Assembly (NCBI GenBank): GCA_033807775.1
Contig: CM066321.1
Coordinates: forward strand, 253,258,422 to 253,322,421
Length of the DNA: 64,000 nt
DNA from: Saussurea involucrata
Taxonomy: Eukaryota > Streptophyta > Magnoliopsida > Asterales > Asteraceae
Direction of reading: 5' to 3'
Shown: positions 20,754-32,122 of the stretch, piece by piece
How positions within the stretch are numbered: the first letter of the stretch is position 1
Layout: every line of letters starts with the position of its first letter
Program-made: the position numbers and the translations under genes
Notes under the pieces: model-generated
Database searches by the model: none
What the model saw: only the letters and a program-made list of their open reading frames with translations
What the model was told of the DNA's origin: nothing

Positions 20754-21033
20754 TGTTAGAGCATTATTGTATTCAAGATTTACTATAAAGTCAATGTTCT
20801 GTATTAGTATATACTGTATTGTAATTGCCTTTATACCTTGTATGTTATGGGTATAAATAGGTTTGTCTAGATCATTAGCTATTAACCTTTTAGAAACCTT
20901 TTAAGAATCCCTTGAGAAACCTCTTGAGTATTGTGTCATTTGTACTTCAGAGACCAATATATGGATGACAAGTTTGCTATCTAGATTCTCTCTACATTTG
21001 TTCTTTACATATTGCTAGATTTGGGATTTCACA
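20754..21033 (+). repeat. C1 3' LTR (about 280 bp)
   Basis: TGTTAGAGCATTATTG ... TTGGGATTTCACA, with TATAAATA at 20852-20859. It is clearly diverged from the C2 LTR (substitutions and about 30 extra bases), so C1 is older than C2. B protease sequence resumes immediately after. Confidence 0.88.
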
Positions 21034-23929
21034 CACCATGCATCAATATTGTTTAACACTGGAGCGGATAGAAGTTTTGTTTCATTGGAATTTAGGAAAC
21101 TAATTAACTCGGAATCTAAGAGAATGTCGGATGCTTATATTATTGAGGATGCTAATGGTCATGAATTAGAGGCTAAGGATGTAATCTTAGGCTGTACCTT
21201 GAACTTAGCTGATAATCTTTTTAGATCTAATCTTATTCCTATTGAGTTGGGGAGTTTGGACGTAGTAATAGGCATGGATTGGTTATCTAGGAACCGAGCA
21301 GAGGTTAGTTGTTTCGAAAAGATTATCAGGTTACCCTTACAAGGCGGAGAAACCCTTGTTGTTGAAGGAGATAGAACTGGGAAAAGCCTGAAGATAGTGT
21401 CTTGTATAAAGGTCCATAAGTATTTGAGAAAGAAGTGCATCGTATTTTGGCACAAGTAATCGAGAGAAAGTCCGAGGAAAGGCGAATCCAAGACATTCAT
21501 GTGGTGAAGGATCACCCGGAGGTGTTCTCTAACGATTTGCCTGGACTTTCCCCGTTTAGACAAATGGAATTTCAGATTGATCTCATACCTAGAACAACAC
21601 CTGTAGCTAAGGCACCATACCACTTAGCACCTGCCGAAATGAAAAAGTTGTCAAGTCAACTTCAAGAACTTCTAGATGAGGGATTCATTCGACCAAGTTC
21701 ATCACCCTGGGGAGCCTCGATTCTCTTCGTCAACAAAAAGGATGGATCGTTTCGAATGAGAATCGATTATAGGGATCTGAATAAGTTGACGATCAAGAAT
21801 CGATATCCTCTTTCTCGAACAGATGATTTGTTCGACCAATTGCAAGGTACAACCTATGACTCAAAGATTGATCTTCGATCAGGTTATCACCAATTAAGAG
21901 TCCGTGAGGAGGACATTCCTAAGACGGCTTTTAGGATATGATATGGACTCTACGCGTTTTTAGTCATGCCATTCGGATTGACAAACGCGCCAGCTGTGTT
22001 TATGGACCTGATGAATAGAGTATGTAGACCATACCTTGGCAAGTTTGTGATCGTGTTTATAGATGACATTTTGATCTACTCTCGAAGTAAGGATGATCAC
22101 GAGCAGCATTTAAGATTAATCTTAGAACTTCTTAAGGAACAGAAACCGTACGCCAAATTCTCAAAGTGCGAATTTTGGATTAGAGAGTACACTTTCTTGG
22201 TCACGTAATTGGAGAGAAAGGAATTAAACGTGGACCCGGCTAAAAGTGGAAGCCGTTGAGAAATGGGAAGCTCCAAAGATCCCAACATAAATTGTCAATT
22301 TCTGGGTTTGGCTGGTTATTATAGGCGATTTATCGAGAACTTCTCAAAAATGTCTAAACCACTCACAGCAATGACCCAAAAGGATAGGAAATTTATTTGG
22401 GGAGAACCGCAAAAGGAGGCGTTCCAGCTATTGAAGAAAAAGCTGTGCAATACACCAATTCTAGCGTTATCGGAAGGAACCGATAACTTTGTGGTGTATT
22501 GTGACGCATTACATCAAGGATTAGGTTGTGTATTGATGCAAAATGATAAGGTGATAGCATACGCCTCGAGATAATTAAAAGTTCATAAGATGAACTATAC
22601 CACACACGACTTGGAATTCGGAGCGGTGGTATTCGCTCTTAAGATATGGAGACATTATCTATATGACACTAAGTGCACTATTTTCATAGACCATAAGAGT
22701 CTTCAGCACCTCCTAGACCGGAAAATGCTCAATATAAGGCAAAGAAGATGGGTGGAATTACTCAGCGTTTACAATTATGAGATACGTTACCACCCAGGTA
22801 AGGCCAAAGTGGTAGCCGATGCCCTGAGTAGGAAGGAAAGGGTAAAGCCTTCACGTGTACGAGCAATGGGAGCGCATGTACAAACTAGTTTAAAGACTTG
22901 AATTCAAAAGCTCAGGTCCATACAATTAAAACGGAAAACTTGAAGGACGAGACCCTTCATGATTTAAAGACTAGATTTAAAACTAAAGGCGATGGAGTGC
23001 GTTACTTTAAGGGAAGAGTATGGATCCCAAAGGCTGGCAACCTACGGGAAATGATTTTGGAGGAGACTCATAAATCTAAGTATTAAATCCATCCAGGAGC
23101 GGATAAGATGTACAAGGATTTAAGGGAATACTATTGGTGGCCATGAATGAAGAAGGATATTGCCATATATGTAGGAAAATGCATAACGTGTGCAAAAGTC
23201 AAGGCTGTTCATCAAAAGCCATCGGGACTGTTACAACAACCAGAGATTCCCCAGTGGAAATGGGTGCAAATCACTATGGATTTTATAACCAAACTCCCGA
23301 GAACTGCCAAAGGGCACGACTCGATTTGGGTTATAGTAAACCGATTCACGAAATCTGCACATTTCCTACCGATTAGGGAAGATTAGGAGATAGAATAGCT
23401 TGCTCGGATCTACATCAAGGAAATTGTTACACGTCATGGAGTCCCAGTTTCCATCACATCAGATAGAGATTGCCGTTTCATATTTCGGTTTTGGCAGTCA
23501 CTCCAAAGAGTGTTGGATACGCAATTGAAATTGAGTACTGCCTACCATCCTTAAACGGATGGGCAAAGTGAACAAACTATTCAAACGTTAGAAGACATGC
23601 TTCGGCATGCGTTTTAGACTCTGGAGGAAGTTGGAATAATCACTTACCTTTGGTCAATTTTTCTTATAGCAATAGCTATCACCCTAGTATTCAGTGTACA
23701 CCATATGAAGCTCTGTATGGACGCAAGTGTCGATCACCACTTTCTTGGTTAGAGATTGGAGACACTCGATAGGGAAGCCAAGCGTCTTAAGTGAAGAAAA
23801 ATCCCGATAGTAAAAGTCCATTGGAACACAAGGCGTGGGCCTGAGTACATTTGGGAATGAGAGGATTACACAATTAATAAGTATCCTCATCTCCTTGCTA
23901 GCAAACCTGTTAAAGCTAGTAACACTTGA
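21034..23929 (+). pseudogene. pol: B protease, RT, RNase H and integrase remnants
   Basis: Protease LFNTGADRSFVS (about 21051) and GMDWLSRNRAEV; RT KIDLRSGYHQLR, MPFGLTNAPAVF and VFIDDIL (about 22050); RNase H VVYCDA, DLEFGAVVFALKIW and DHKSLQHLL; integrase HPGADKMY, CITCAKVK, MDFITKLPRT and TDGQSEQ. Frame changes near 21440, 22200 and 23630 and stops near 21939, 22572, 23085, 23145 and 23552 kill it. The integrase C-terminus is deleted after YGRKCRSP (about 23720-23790), after which a chromodomain-like fragment (KIPIVKVHWN) ends at 23929. Confidence 0.87.
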
Positions 23930-23963
23930 ATTTCGGGACGAAATTCTTTTAACCGGGATAGAC

Positions 23964-24771
23964 TGTGACAACTGTCAAATTTACACCTCAGGTTAGAACT
24001 ACACTGGATACCTCATTTTCTCATGACATAGTTCACACAGTGCAATTTTAGCAGCAAACGCGGTACGATAGGAAAATTCAAGAAATTTTGCCTAAGAAAT
24101 CCTTGAATTAGGAAAATTATCCATAAATCTCATGAAATGCCAATTTAACCTACATTTATACTACAAATATTTATGTAGTTGATAATTTATGTATTTCAAT
24201 CATATTATATATAAATACTTTATTTTATATATAATTACTTTGTATTTTAATTATTAAGAAAATACTTGTATTTTAAATTTTAATCAAAAAGACAAGATTT
24301 GACAATTTATTTTTATCACACCACACCCCCCCCCCCCCCCACCTTGAGAAACCGCCCCCCCTCTCTACTCCATATGTAGCAACTAACATCTCCTTCTCAT
24401 TCATTGTCTCATCTCACTCTCTCACTAAAAGAATACTTGCAATTCTTTCTCTCTCCATCTTCAAATCTTCATCTTCATCAAGATCTTCAAATCTTCATCC
24501 ATCTTCATCCCAACTCCAGCCCCAAAATCATATTTCTTCAAATGTTCAAGATAATCAAAGGTAAAAACAAGTGTGTTGGGTGAAATCCACACACACTCCT
24601 TTAAATCGTTTTCAACTTTCTTGCATTTTATGAATGATCTTCATCTTTTCTACACTTTCTTTATGTTTTTAAAAACCATCTTTCATATGTTTTAATGTTT
24701 GTAGATTTACCATCATAAAATATTTTTGTTAGTAAAAGATGGTGAATCCAAAATCAAACCAATGTTAAGAC
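23964..24771 (+). repeat. B LTR 2, first part
   Basis: Starts TGTGACAACTG after the B polypurine-like AACCGGGATAGAC. Contains the C homopolymer near 24327-24340. Interrupted at 24771/24772 by element D; the last five bases AAGAC are the target site and reappear at 33432-33436. Confidence 0.9.
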
Positions 24772-26081
24772 TGTTGGACAACCAAAGGGGGGGGGGGGGG
24801 GGGTTAGGTTGTATTATAAAAAATCTTACTTTCAAAAATTCTTATGTAAATAAATACAGAGTAAATATAGTACAATACAGAAGAGTATAAATACAAACAG
24901 ATACACAGAGATTGTATAAATAAATATAAATGCAAAGCAGTTTATATAAACAGATATAATAAAGCACAGCGGAAAAAATAAAAAGATAAAGGAAAGAGAA
25001 TACTTGACACCGAAATTTTAAAGTGGTTCACCAATCACGCGGTTGGCTAGTCCACCTCGAGAAAACACTTCTCGGAGATCCAATAAGAAAACGTGTTCTT
25101 TACGGTAGAACACAAACCTTAGTACAACAAACGCGAATCACTCTTCTTTGAGAGAATTATGTGGATCACTCACTCTATTCAAACACTTACAAGAGGGTAT
25201 AATTTTAATATGAATAATCACTCTTGTATAAGGTTTATCACTTGGATATTTTTAGAGAGTTTGATCACTTGAGTTGTGTTGCTGATTCAACTAATCGAGA
25301 GATTTTAATCTGCTATCAACTCAAGATTTCTTACTCAAAAACGTGTTTTATAATTTTAACAGTTTAATTATCAAGAGAAGAGGCTGCAGAGTCTTTATCA
25401 AATGCAGAGAGGAGTTATTGTAAATTGGTAGCTTTGAATGCTGGTAGGTTGCATGTATATACTGGATGAGCAACAGTCCACGGGCTTTCGCGGTATACCG
25501 GCAATCCTTCGCGGTATACCGTGCAGAAGAAAAGTACATTGCAGAAGAGAAGGTCTACCCTGCAAAACAAAACGTAAACTTGTACCAGCGGTATACCGGC
25601 TATTCTTCGCGGTATGCCGTGCAGACAAAGGGAGCTTCCAACCAATCAGAGATATACACCATGCCTGCCGCAGTATACCGCCTGTACCTTCGCGGTATGC
25701 CGCCCAGAAAATTGTTGCAGGAAGCAGAACGCATGCGCAGATTCTTCTAGAAACAAATCTTTCACATTAAATGATCCAACAAGATGATAAGATGTTGAGG
25801 AGAGCTGACTTGGTTTATTTAAAAAGACAGTATTAGAAAAATCCAAGTGGTATATTATTTTAGGGTGATTTTTCATTTTAAAATTAAAACGACGAAAATC
25901 TTCAGTCTTGGATTCTTCAGATAAAATTATCGAGATTATTTAAAAGCTGCACACTCAGATAAAATATTAGATAACAAAGAATGCGGTGTGTTTTGTAATC
26001 ATCAAAATAAATATGGAGATGTGATTTTATGTGTACCAAAAATATAACTTAATATTAAAGCTGGGTACACTTGCACCAACA
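24772..26081 (-). repeat. D 3' LTR with CGGTATACCG palindromes
   Basis: TGTTGGACAACC ... TTGCACCAACA. A run of about 17 G lies 15 bases inside the end. From 25490 to 25700 the word GCGGTATACCG or near variants recurs about six times in pairs; the core CGGTATACCG is a perfect 10-base palindrome. The short open frames here are by-products of these repeats. Confidence 0.93.
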
Positions 26082-26830
26082 ATCTCCCCCTTTTTGATGA
26101 TGACAAACACACGCTAAACAGGAGAGCATACTCGGTTTCTCTCCCCCTTTTGTCGAAGCAAAAAGGGTTAGGAAAGACGCTATGCTCCCCCTTGAAAGAT
26201 GCTCCCCCTTAAAATATGCAATATTTGAGAGTTAGCATTTTCTCAAGGGTTAGATAAAATAAGCTCTCTTAAAATAAACAGTTCAATAAGAATAACGAAG
26301 CAGGAGAATAAACATTAGAACAGAGCAATAATAATGTTAATTAAATAAAGTTTTAAGAAGACATAAAAATTAATCGCTATCTATGAGAGAGAGATAGAGC
26401 TCAAGGATAAAAAGAAAGGAAGAGAAACTTACCTGCTATGGATTTAAATCCGTCGAAGGCGCGCGGTATACCGCCTAGGTAGCCGCGGTATACCGAGTCA
26501 GAAAAAGAGTTGAATTGACTTGACTTCTTTAAACACGCGTGACAGTGTAGAAACAGCGGTGCGGCATACCGCCTAGGGAACGCGGTATACCGGGGTCAGC
26601 TTGTACGGTTTCTGTCGGATAATCACAGAGTGACACGTGGTGGTGGTGAACAGAAAACGGTATACCGCCTTAGGGTCACGGTATACCGCGACAACAAGTT
26701 TGTCCGGCAGCATTTGGCTTTTACGAAATTCAAGGTTTCCTTTAACCAAACTTACACACAACCAATTTCAAAATAAAAGGATCCGATGGAAATTTTACCA
26801 AAAATAGTTTTGTTAAAATACCCAAGTGTT
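26082..26830 (-). other. D 3' untranslated region: four polypurine tracts and more CGGTATACCG words
   Basis: On the minus strand, AAAAAGGGGGAGAT abuts the LTR (26082-26095), with further GGGGGAG tracts at about 26140, 26186 and 26203. Between 26460 and 26700, six GGTATACCG-type words recur in pairs (GCGGTATACCGCC near 26463, CGCGGTATACCGGGG near 26581, and others). No ORF. Confidence 0.82.
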
Positions 26831-29800
26831 TTAAGGGTTATACTCAAGCATGCCTAAACCAAGTCTTAATTTAAAGAAAGCATTTTTGTTTAGAGCTTTA
26901 GTAAAAATATCGGCCAAATTATCTTCCGAATCAACCTTTTCAAGCACGATTTGGCCTTTTTGAACATTATCTCGTAAAAAGTGATGTCTCAATTCAATAT
27001 GTTTTGTACGAGAATGTAAAACAGGATTTTTACTTAAGTTTATAGCACTTGAGTTATCACACATAATAGGAATTTTGGTTAGATGTACCTCAAAATCGGT
27101 AAGGGTGTGTTTCATCCAAAGGACTTGAGCACACGCTCTTGCGGCGGCTACATATTCCGCTTCGGTAGTAGACAACGCTACGGATTGTTGTTTCTTGGAG
27201 AACCAAGACACAAGTGAGAGACCTATAAAGGCACATACCCCACTAGTACTTTTTCGGTCAACAATAGATCCACCAAGATCGGAATCGGTGAAACACGTTA
27301 CTTCTAACTCGGGTTTCTTTGCATACCATAAGCCAAGATTAGTAGTACCTCGTAAATATCGAAAAATACGCTTGACAGCTTCATAGTGAGTTTGTTTAGG
27401 TGAAGATTGAAAACGAGCACATAAACATACACTAAACATAATATCAGGTCTACTAGCAGTTAAATATAATAAACTACCAATCATACTATGATAAATCTTT
27501 TCATTAAAATCGTTTCCCTCCTCGTCACGAGATAATTGTAAGTTTGTGGTCATTGGAGTTTCAACGGGTTTGACATTTTCAAAGTTAAACTTTTTCAACA
27601 TATCTTTACAATATTTAGATTGACTAATAAAAATACCAGTTTCACATTGTTTGATTTGCAATCCTAAGAAGTATTTTAACTCTCCCATCATGCTCATTTC
27701 AAACTCGCTTGTCATTTTCGCAGAAAATTCATTACACAGTTTTTAATTAGTGGAACCAAAAATAATATCATCAACATATACTTGCACAACTACAATATCA
27801 TTTTGATCATATTTCACAAATAAAGTATTATCTATTTTACCCATAATATAACCACTAACAATTAGAAAGGTTTTTAATCTATCATACCACGCACGCGGAG
27901 CTTGCTTTAAACCATAAAGCGCCTTTTTCAATTTATAAACATGTGTCGGATTTTCAAAATTTTCAAAACCGGGAGGTTGAGAAACGTATACCTCCTCATT
28001 TATAATACCATTTAAGAAAGCACTTTTAACATCCATTTGAAATAATTTAAAATCTTTAGCATTTGCAAAAGCGAGAAGCATTCGAATAGACTCCAACCTT
28101 GCAACCGGTGCAAAGGTTTCATCGTAATCTATACCTTCTTGTTGATTGTACCCCTTGGCAACTAAACGTGCCTTGTTTCGTGTGACTCCACCGTTCTCGT
28201 CTATCTTGTTACGGAAGACCCATCTTGTGCCAATAATGGTTTGACTACTAGGGCAAGGAACTAAGTCCCACACATCATTCCTAGTAAATTGGTTTAACTC
28301 TTCTTGCATGGCCATTATCCAATCCTCATCACCTAAAGCTTCATCTATGGTTTTAGGTTCTATGGTTGAGATAAAGGCATGGAAAGCACAATGGGTATGG
28401 ATTTGTGATCTAGTTGTCCTTTGGTTTAGGTCACCTATAATTTGATCTACGGGATGGCCTCGAGCGGTTCTAAGGTTAGGATCATCTATACCTTGTGGAA
28501 TAAAGCAAGGAGGGGCATTACTAGATTCAATATTATTTGTGGAAGGTTGGGTACCTAAATCCAAGTTGCTAAGTTGTTGTGCTAAGACGTCTCCCTCACG
28601 GATATTGTCATTTGCTAAGGGTGCACTCGGTTTGGGAGGACTCTCGTCAAAGCTAACATTTAGGGATTCTTCTACAACCATGGTCTCCTTATTTAGAATT
28701 CTATAGGCTTTGCTATTCCAAGAGTAACCTAGGAACACTCCCTCATAGGCTTTGGCATCGAATTTGGTTAAGTAGGATTTGGTGTTTAAAATGAAGCATT
28801 TACAACCAAAAACTTTCAGGTGAGCTAAGGAAGGTTTTCTACCACGGTAAAGTTCATAGGGTGTCTTATTTAGGATATTTCTAACTAGGACACGATTTAG
28901 CACATAGGTTGCGGTAGCAACGGCATCACACCAAAACTTTTGGGGAACTTGATGTTCGTTTAGCATGGTTCTACTCATTTCTTGCAACGTTCGATTTTTC
29001 CTTTCAACAACCCCACTTGACTGAGGAGTTCGAGGAGCCGAAAAGTTATGAGTTATACCATGTTTATCACAAAAGGCACCAAATTGGATATCATTATCGA
29101 ATTCTCGTCCATGGTCCGTATGTATGGAAACAATCGTACAACCTTGTTGGTTTTGAATTCGTTTTCCCAAAATTTTAAACTTTTCAAAAGCCTCATTTTT
29201 ATGTCTCAAAAATAAAGTCCAAGTATAACGGGAATAATCATCCACAATAACCAAAGTGTAAAAATTTCCTCCAAAACTTTGAATCGCCATAGGGCCAAAA
29301 AGATCCATATGAAGAAGTTCTAAAACTCTTTGAGTAGAAATAACATTTTTAGATTTATGAGAAACGTGATGTTGTTTGCCGACACGACAAGCATCACAAA
29401 AATGATTATCAAACTTTAATTTTGGAAGGTCACTCACAAGCTCCTTATTTTTTAAGTTTTGCATTAATCTTAGATTAGTGTGACCTAAACGTCTATGCCA
29501 TAAAGTAGAAACATCATAAATAGAAGATAAGCATACATTTTCAGATACAACAGTTTTGCAAATATATAAATTTCCTTTCACAGAACCAGTTAAAAGAACT
29601 TTGCCATTTTTCAAGATTTTGCACGAGTCTTCTTCGAAGACGACAGTTATACCATTTTTACACAATTGGCGAACACTTAACAGATTAAAATGCAAATTAT
29701 CAACATGATTCACATCAAGAAATTTAACATTATTGCAAGAAACTGTACCTCTCCCAATTATATTTCCTTTGGAGTTTCCTCCAAAAATTACCTGTCCACC

Positions 29801-29881
29801 ATCACATGACTTATATGATGAAAAAAGATTGTTGTTTCCGGTCATGTGACGTGTGCAACCACTATCGAGTATCCAGTCCAT
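26831..29881 (-). pseudogene. pol: D pol (protease end, integrase, RT, RNase H) with one nonsense codon
   Basis: Minus strand from ATG 29881 (MDWILDSGCTRHMTG, the gag-pre-integrase start). Integrase zinc block LWHRRLGHTN ... CDACRVGK; core LLHMDLFGP, HTDHGREF and SSGVVERKNRT (the D, D and E positions). RT: ARLVAKGYNQ, QMDVKSAFLNG and the catalytic YVDDIIFG. A TAA at 27743-27745 interrupts right after FGSTN; the frame then continues unchanged to 26831 with MSMMGELKYFLGLQ and the RNase H (CDNSSAINLSKN, TKHIELRHHF). Copia order (IN before RT) is clear. Apart from that codon the frame is open for about 1,016 codons. Confidence 0.92.
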
Positions 29882-29972
29882 ATCAAGGTTTATCTACAAT
29901 AATAAAGATGTAACTTTTATGGTCCCCATTTCTCGTGGGTCCTTGTAAATTAGTTTCAAGATAACAACCAAC

Positions 29973-30121
29973 ATATATATAAAGTTAAGCAAAATATATA
30001 TATATAATAGATCAAAAAGAATATATATATATATAGTACGTATGTATATATATATATATAAACAAAAGTACATATAACAATATATTACTTATATATACAA
30101 GAAAATATATCATATTTAAAC

Positions 30122-30150
<29 letters not shown>
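29973..30150. repeat. AT microsatellite between D gag and pol
   Basis: Several (TA)n runs, including about 27 bases near 30123-30149. Gag and pol are in the same frame on either side, 280 bases apart, but this stretch contains stops. It looks like a simple repeat that expanded in the gag-pol linker. Confidence 0.88.
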
Positions 30151-30154
<4 letters not shown>

Positions 30155-30160
30155 ACACAT

Positions 30161-32068
30161 TTAAAACCATAAACGCATACCACCGGGATTATCATTACTA
30201 AACATTCCTTTTGGAATCCATTTATTTATCATTTTAATTTTGCGATTGTATTTATCATACACATAAAAACAAGCATTTATATTCGCATTATTTTTAGGTT
30301 TAGAATACTTATCGTTATACATGCGAGCATACGGTTTTCTCGTATTATAATTTACATTATGCATTTTAGGTACATACGGAGGTTTTTGCATATACGGCTT
30401 TCGTGTATTAAACTTAGGTGGTTCATAACATCTTTTAATAGGCATGCAATTACATTTTTCAACACATGTATTTGAACCTATACCTTTTCTACAATTTATA
30501 CGGTTCGACATATTAAGCATGTTAAGAACTTTTTCATTACTACTTTCAAAAGCTTTAGCTAACATGTTATCTTTTTCATATGAAGCACATTTAGCCTTTA
30601 AAGATGCAATTTCATTTTCAAGAATATCACATTTTGTACAAATAATATTTTCATGTGACTTTTTATTTAAGCATGCAATTTCTTTCTTTAGAGCATCACA
30701 AGATTTACAAAAATCCCTTTCTCCTAATTTAGTTTCTAATTTAGCAATTATATTCATATCATTTGCAGATTTTTGATTAACATTATTTATTTCCTTTTTA
30801 CATGCATTTACAGTTTCTTTTAACATAGCAATTTCGTCTTTATAATTATTTGCAAGATTAGCCATTTTATGAAACGATTCATGCAATAATTCAAGATTGT
30901 TTTCGCTATCGCTATCATAATCACTATCGTAATTTGAATAAGAAGTGTTTACCTCGTTGTCGCTTTCAGCCATAAGACAAATGGCTTGATAGTCATCTTC
31001 TTCTTCACTCGCGCTCCACGCGCCTCCAATGAAGGCTTTATCCTTCTTGTTTTGGTACTTGTTCTTTTTCGGACATTCATTGGCGTAATGATCTTTGTCG
31101 CCACACGAGTAGCAAAATCCTCTCTTTGGCTTAGCTTTATCGTCACCACTTGAGTCGTCATTTTTCTTTACTTTTTCGTCTCGTTTATGGAACTTACGAC
31201 TTCGGTTTTCACCACCACGACGGTAGTTGCCGTTTCTTTGAAATCTGCCATTGTTAGAAAATTTATTATTATTAAAAAACTTGGAAAAGTTTCTTACCAA
31301 CATGGCGACTTCATCGAGAGTTTCGGAAGGATCTTTTGAGGAGCTAGCTTTCTCCTTTTTCTTCTCGACTTTTGGTGTTGAGACATTGAGAGCGATTGAC
31401 TTCTTTTTAACTTGCTCCCTTTCTTTATTTCTTTTAAGTGCAATTTCGTGCACCTTGAGATTTCCGATTAAGTCATCTATCTTCATTAGGGAAAGGTCAC
31501 GGGAGTCTTCCAAAGATGTTATCTTTTGCATCCACTCCGAAGGAAGGGCTCGTAGGATTTTCCTTATATAGTCCTCGTTAGGATAAGTGCGATCCAAACC
31601 TTTCAAAGTAGTCATAATAAGGTTAAATCTTTTAAACATTGAGTCAATTGACTCATCTTGTTTCATTTCGAATAGTTCATAATCGTGAACTAGAATATTT
31701 ACTTTACTTGATTTAACTTCCGTGTTTCCACGATGAGTATTATTTAAACATTCCCATATTTGATTAGCGGTTTTATATGTATATACTCTTTCAATTTCAT
31801 CAGTTGTTAAAGCAGCATATAATATATTTTTAGCTTCAAAGTTTAAACAAAAATGAGATTCATCAGCAGCAGTCCATTCATCTAAAGGTTTATCAATAAA
31901 AACATCATCTTTAACAATTTTGGGTTTAAAGTTCCCATTTTCAATTATGTCCCAAATCTTTTGATTTTTGCCACGCACGTGACATTCAAATAGCTCGGCC
32001 CAAATGCCAAACTTTTCAGTATCTATCAAAGGAGGTTTTGAAAACACAATATTAGTTTGTTGAGTCAT
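30161..32068 (-). CDS. gag: D Gag polyprotein (635 aa)
   Basis: Start chosen at ATG 32068 (MTQQTNIVFSKPPLIDTEKF), 50 bases after the primer site, though the frame is open into the LTR. Residues 1-230 resemble the copia capsid region (UBN2-type: IWECLNNTHRG, ILRALPSEWMQKITSLED). A basic linker follows, then a CCHC zinc knuckle CYSCGDKDHYANEC at 319-332, an acidic stretch, a coiled coil (about 400-530) and a basic tail with KWIPKG. Gag assembles particles and binds element RNA. The frame is unbroken. Coiled-coil extensions after the knuckle are typical of Sireviruses. Confidence 0.9.
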   Translation of the reverse strand: MTQQTNIVFSKPPLIDTEKFGIWAELFECHVRGKNQKIWDIIENGNFKPKIVKDDVFIDKPLDEWTAADESHFCLNFEAKNILYAALTTDEIERVYTYKTANQIWECLNNTHRGNTEVKSSKVNILVHDYELFEMKQDESIDSMFKRFNLIMTTLKGLDRTYPNEDYIRKILRALPSEWMQKITSLEDSRDLSLMKIDDLIGNLKVHEIALKRNKEREQVKKKSIALNVSTPKVEKKKEKASSSKDPSETLDEVAMLVRNFSKFFNNNKFSNNGRFQRNGNYRRGGENRSRKFHKRDEKVKKNDDSSGDDKAKPKRGFCYSCGDKDHYANECPKKNKYQNKKDKAFIGGAWSASEEEDDYQAICLMAESDNEVNTSYSNYDSDYDSDSENNLELLHESFHKMANLANNYKDEIAMLKETVNACKKEINNVNQKSANDMNIIAKLETKLGERDFCKSCDALKKEIACLNKKSHENIICTKCDILENEIASLKAKCASYEKDNMLAKAFESSNEKVLNMLNMSNRINCRKGIGSNTCVEKCNCMPIKRCYEPPKFNTRKPYMQKPPYVPKMHNVNYNTRKPYARMYNDKYSKPKNNANINACFYVYDKYNRKIKMINKWIPKGMFSNDNPGGMRLWF

Positions 32069-32108
32069 TTTAGAAAAAAAATTTAAGCAGAAAAATTTTG
32101 AAAGCCCT

Positions 32109-32120
32109 GCTCTGATACCA
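32109..32120 (-). promoter_or_regulatory. D primer binding site
   Basis: GCTCTGATACCA on the plus strand, i.e. TGGTATCAGAGC on the element strand, two bases from the LTR. It matches initiator tRNA-Met. Confidence 0.9.
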
Positions 32121-32122
32121 AT

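Larger units (their letters stand above)
10146..21033 (+). mobile_element. C1: pol-less Sirevirus-like LTR element, 5' LTR missing, holding C2
   Basis: Begins at a primer site (10152) directly against B protease sequence with essentially no 5' LTR. It has a palindrome-rich leader, an ORF start (11105), an interruption by C2 (11968-17450, with the second copy of the target site at 17451-17455), the rest of the ORF to 18609, a 2.1-kb 3' region with several polypurine tracts, and a 3' LTR (20754-21033). B resumes at 21034. No protease, RT or integrase sequence is present, so it depends on another element's enzymes. Confidence 0.85.

Noticed and set aside
25398..25770. Overlapping 76-110-codon open frames on both strands in the D LTRs
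   Set aside because: They arise from the CGGTATACCG repeats being open in several frames; no start context or family.
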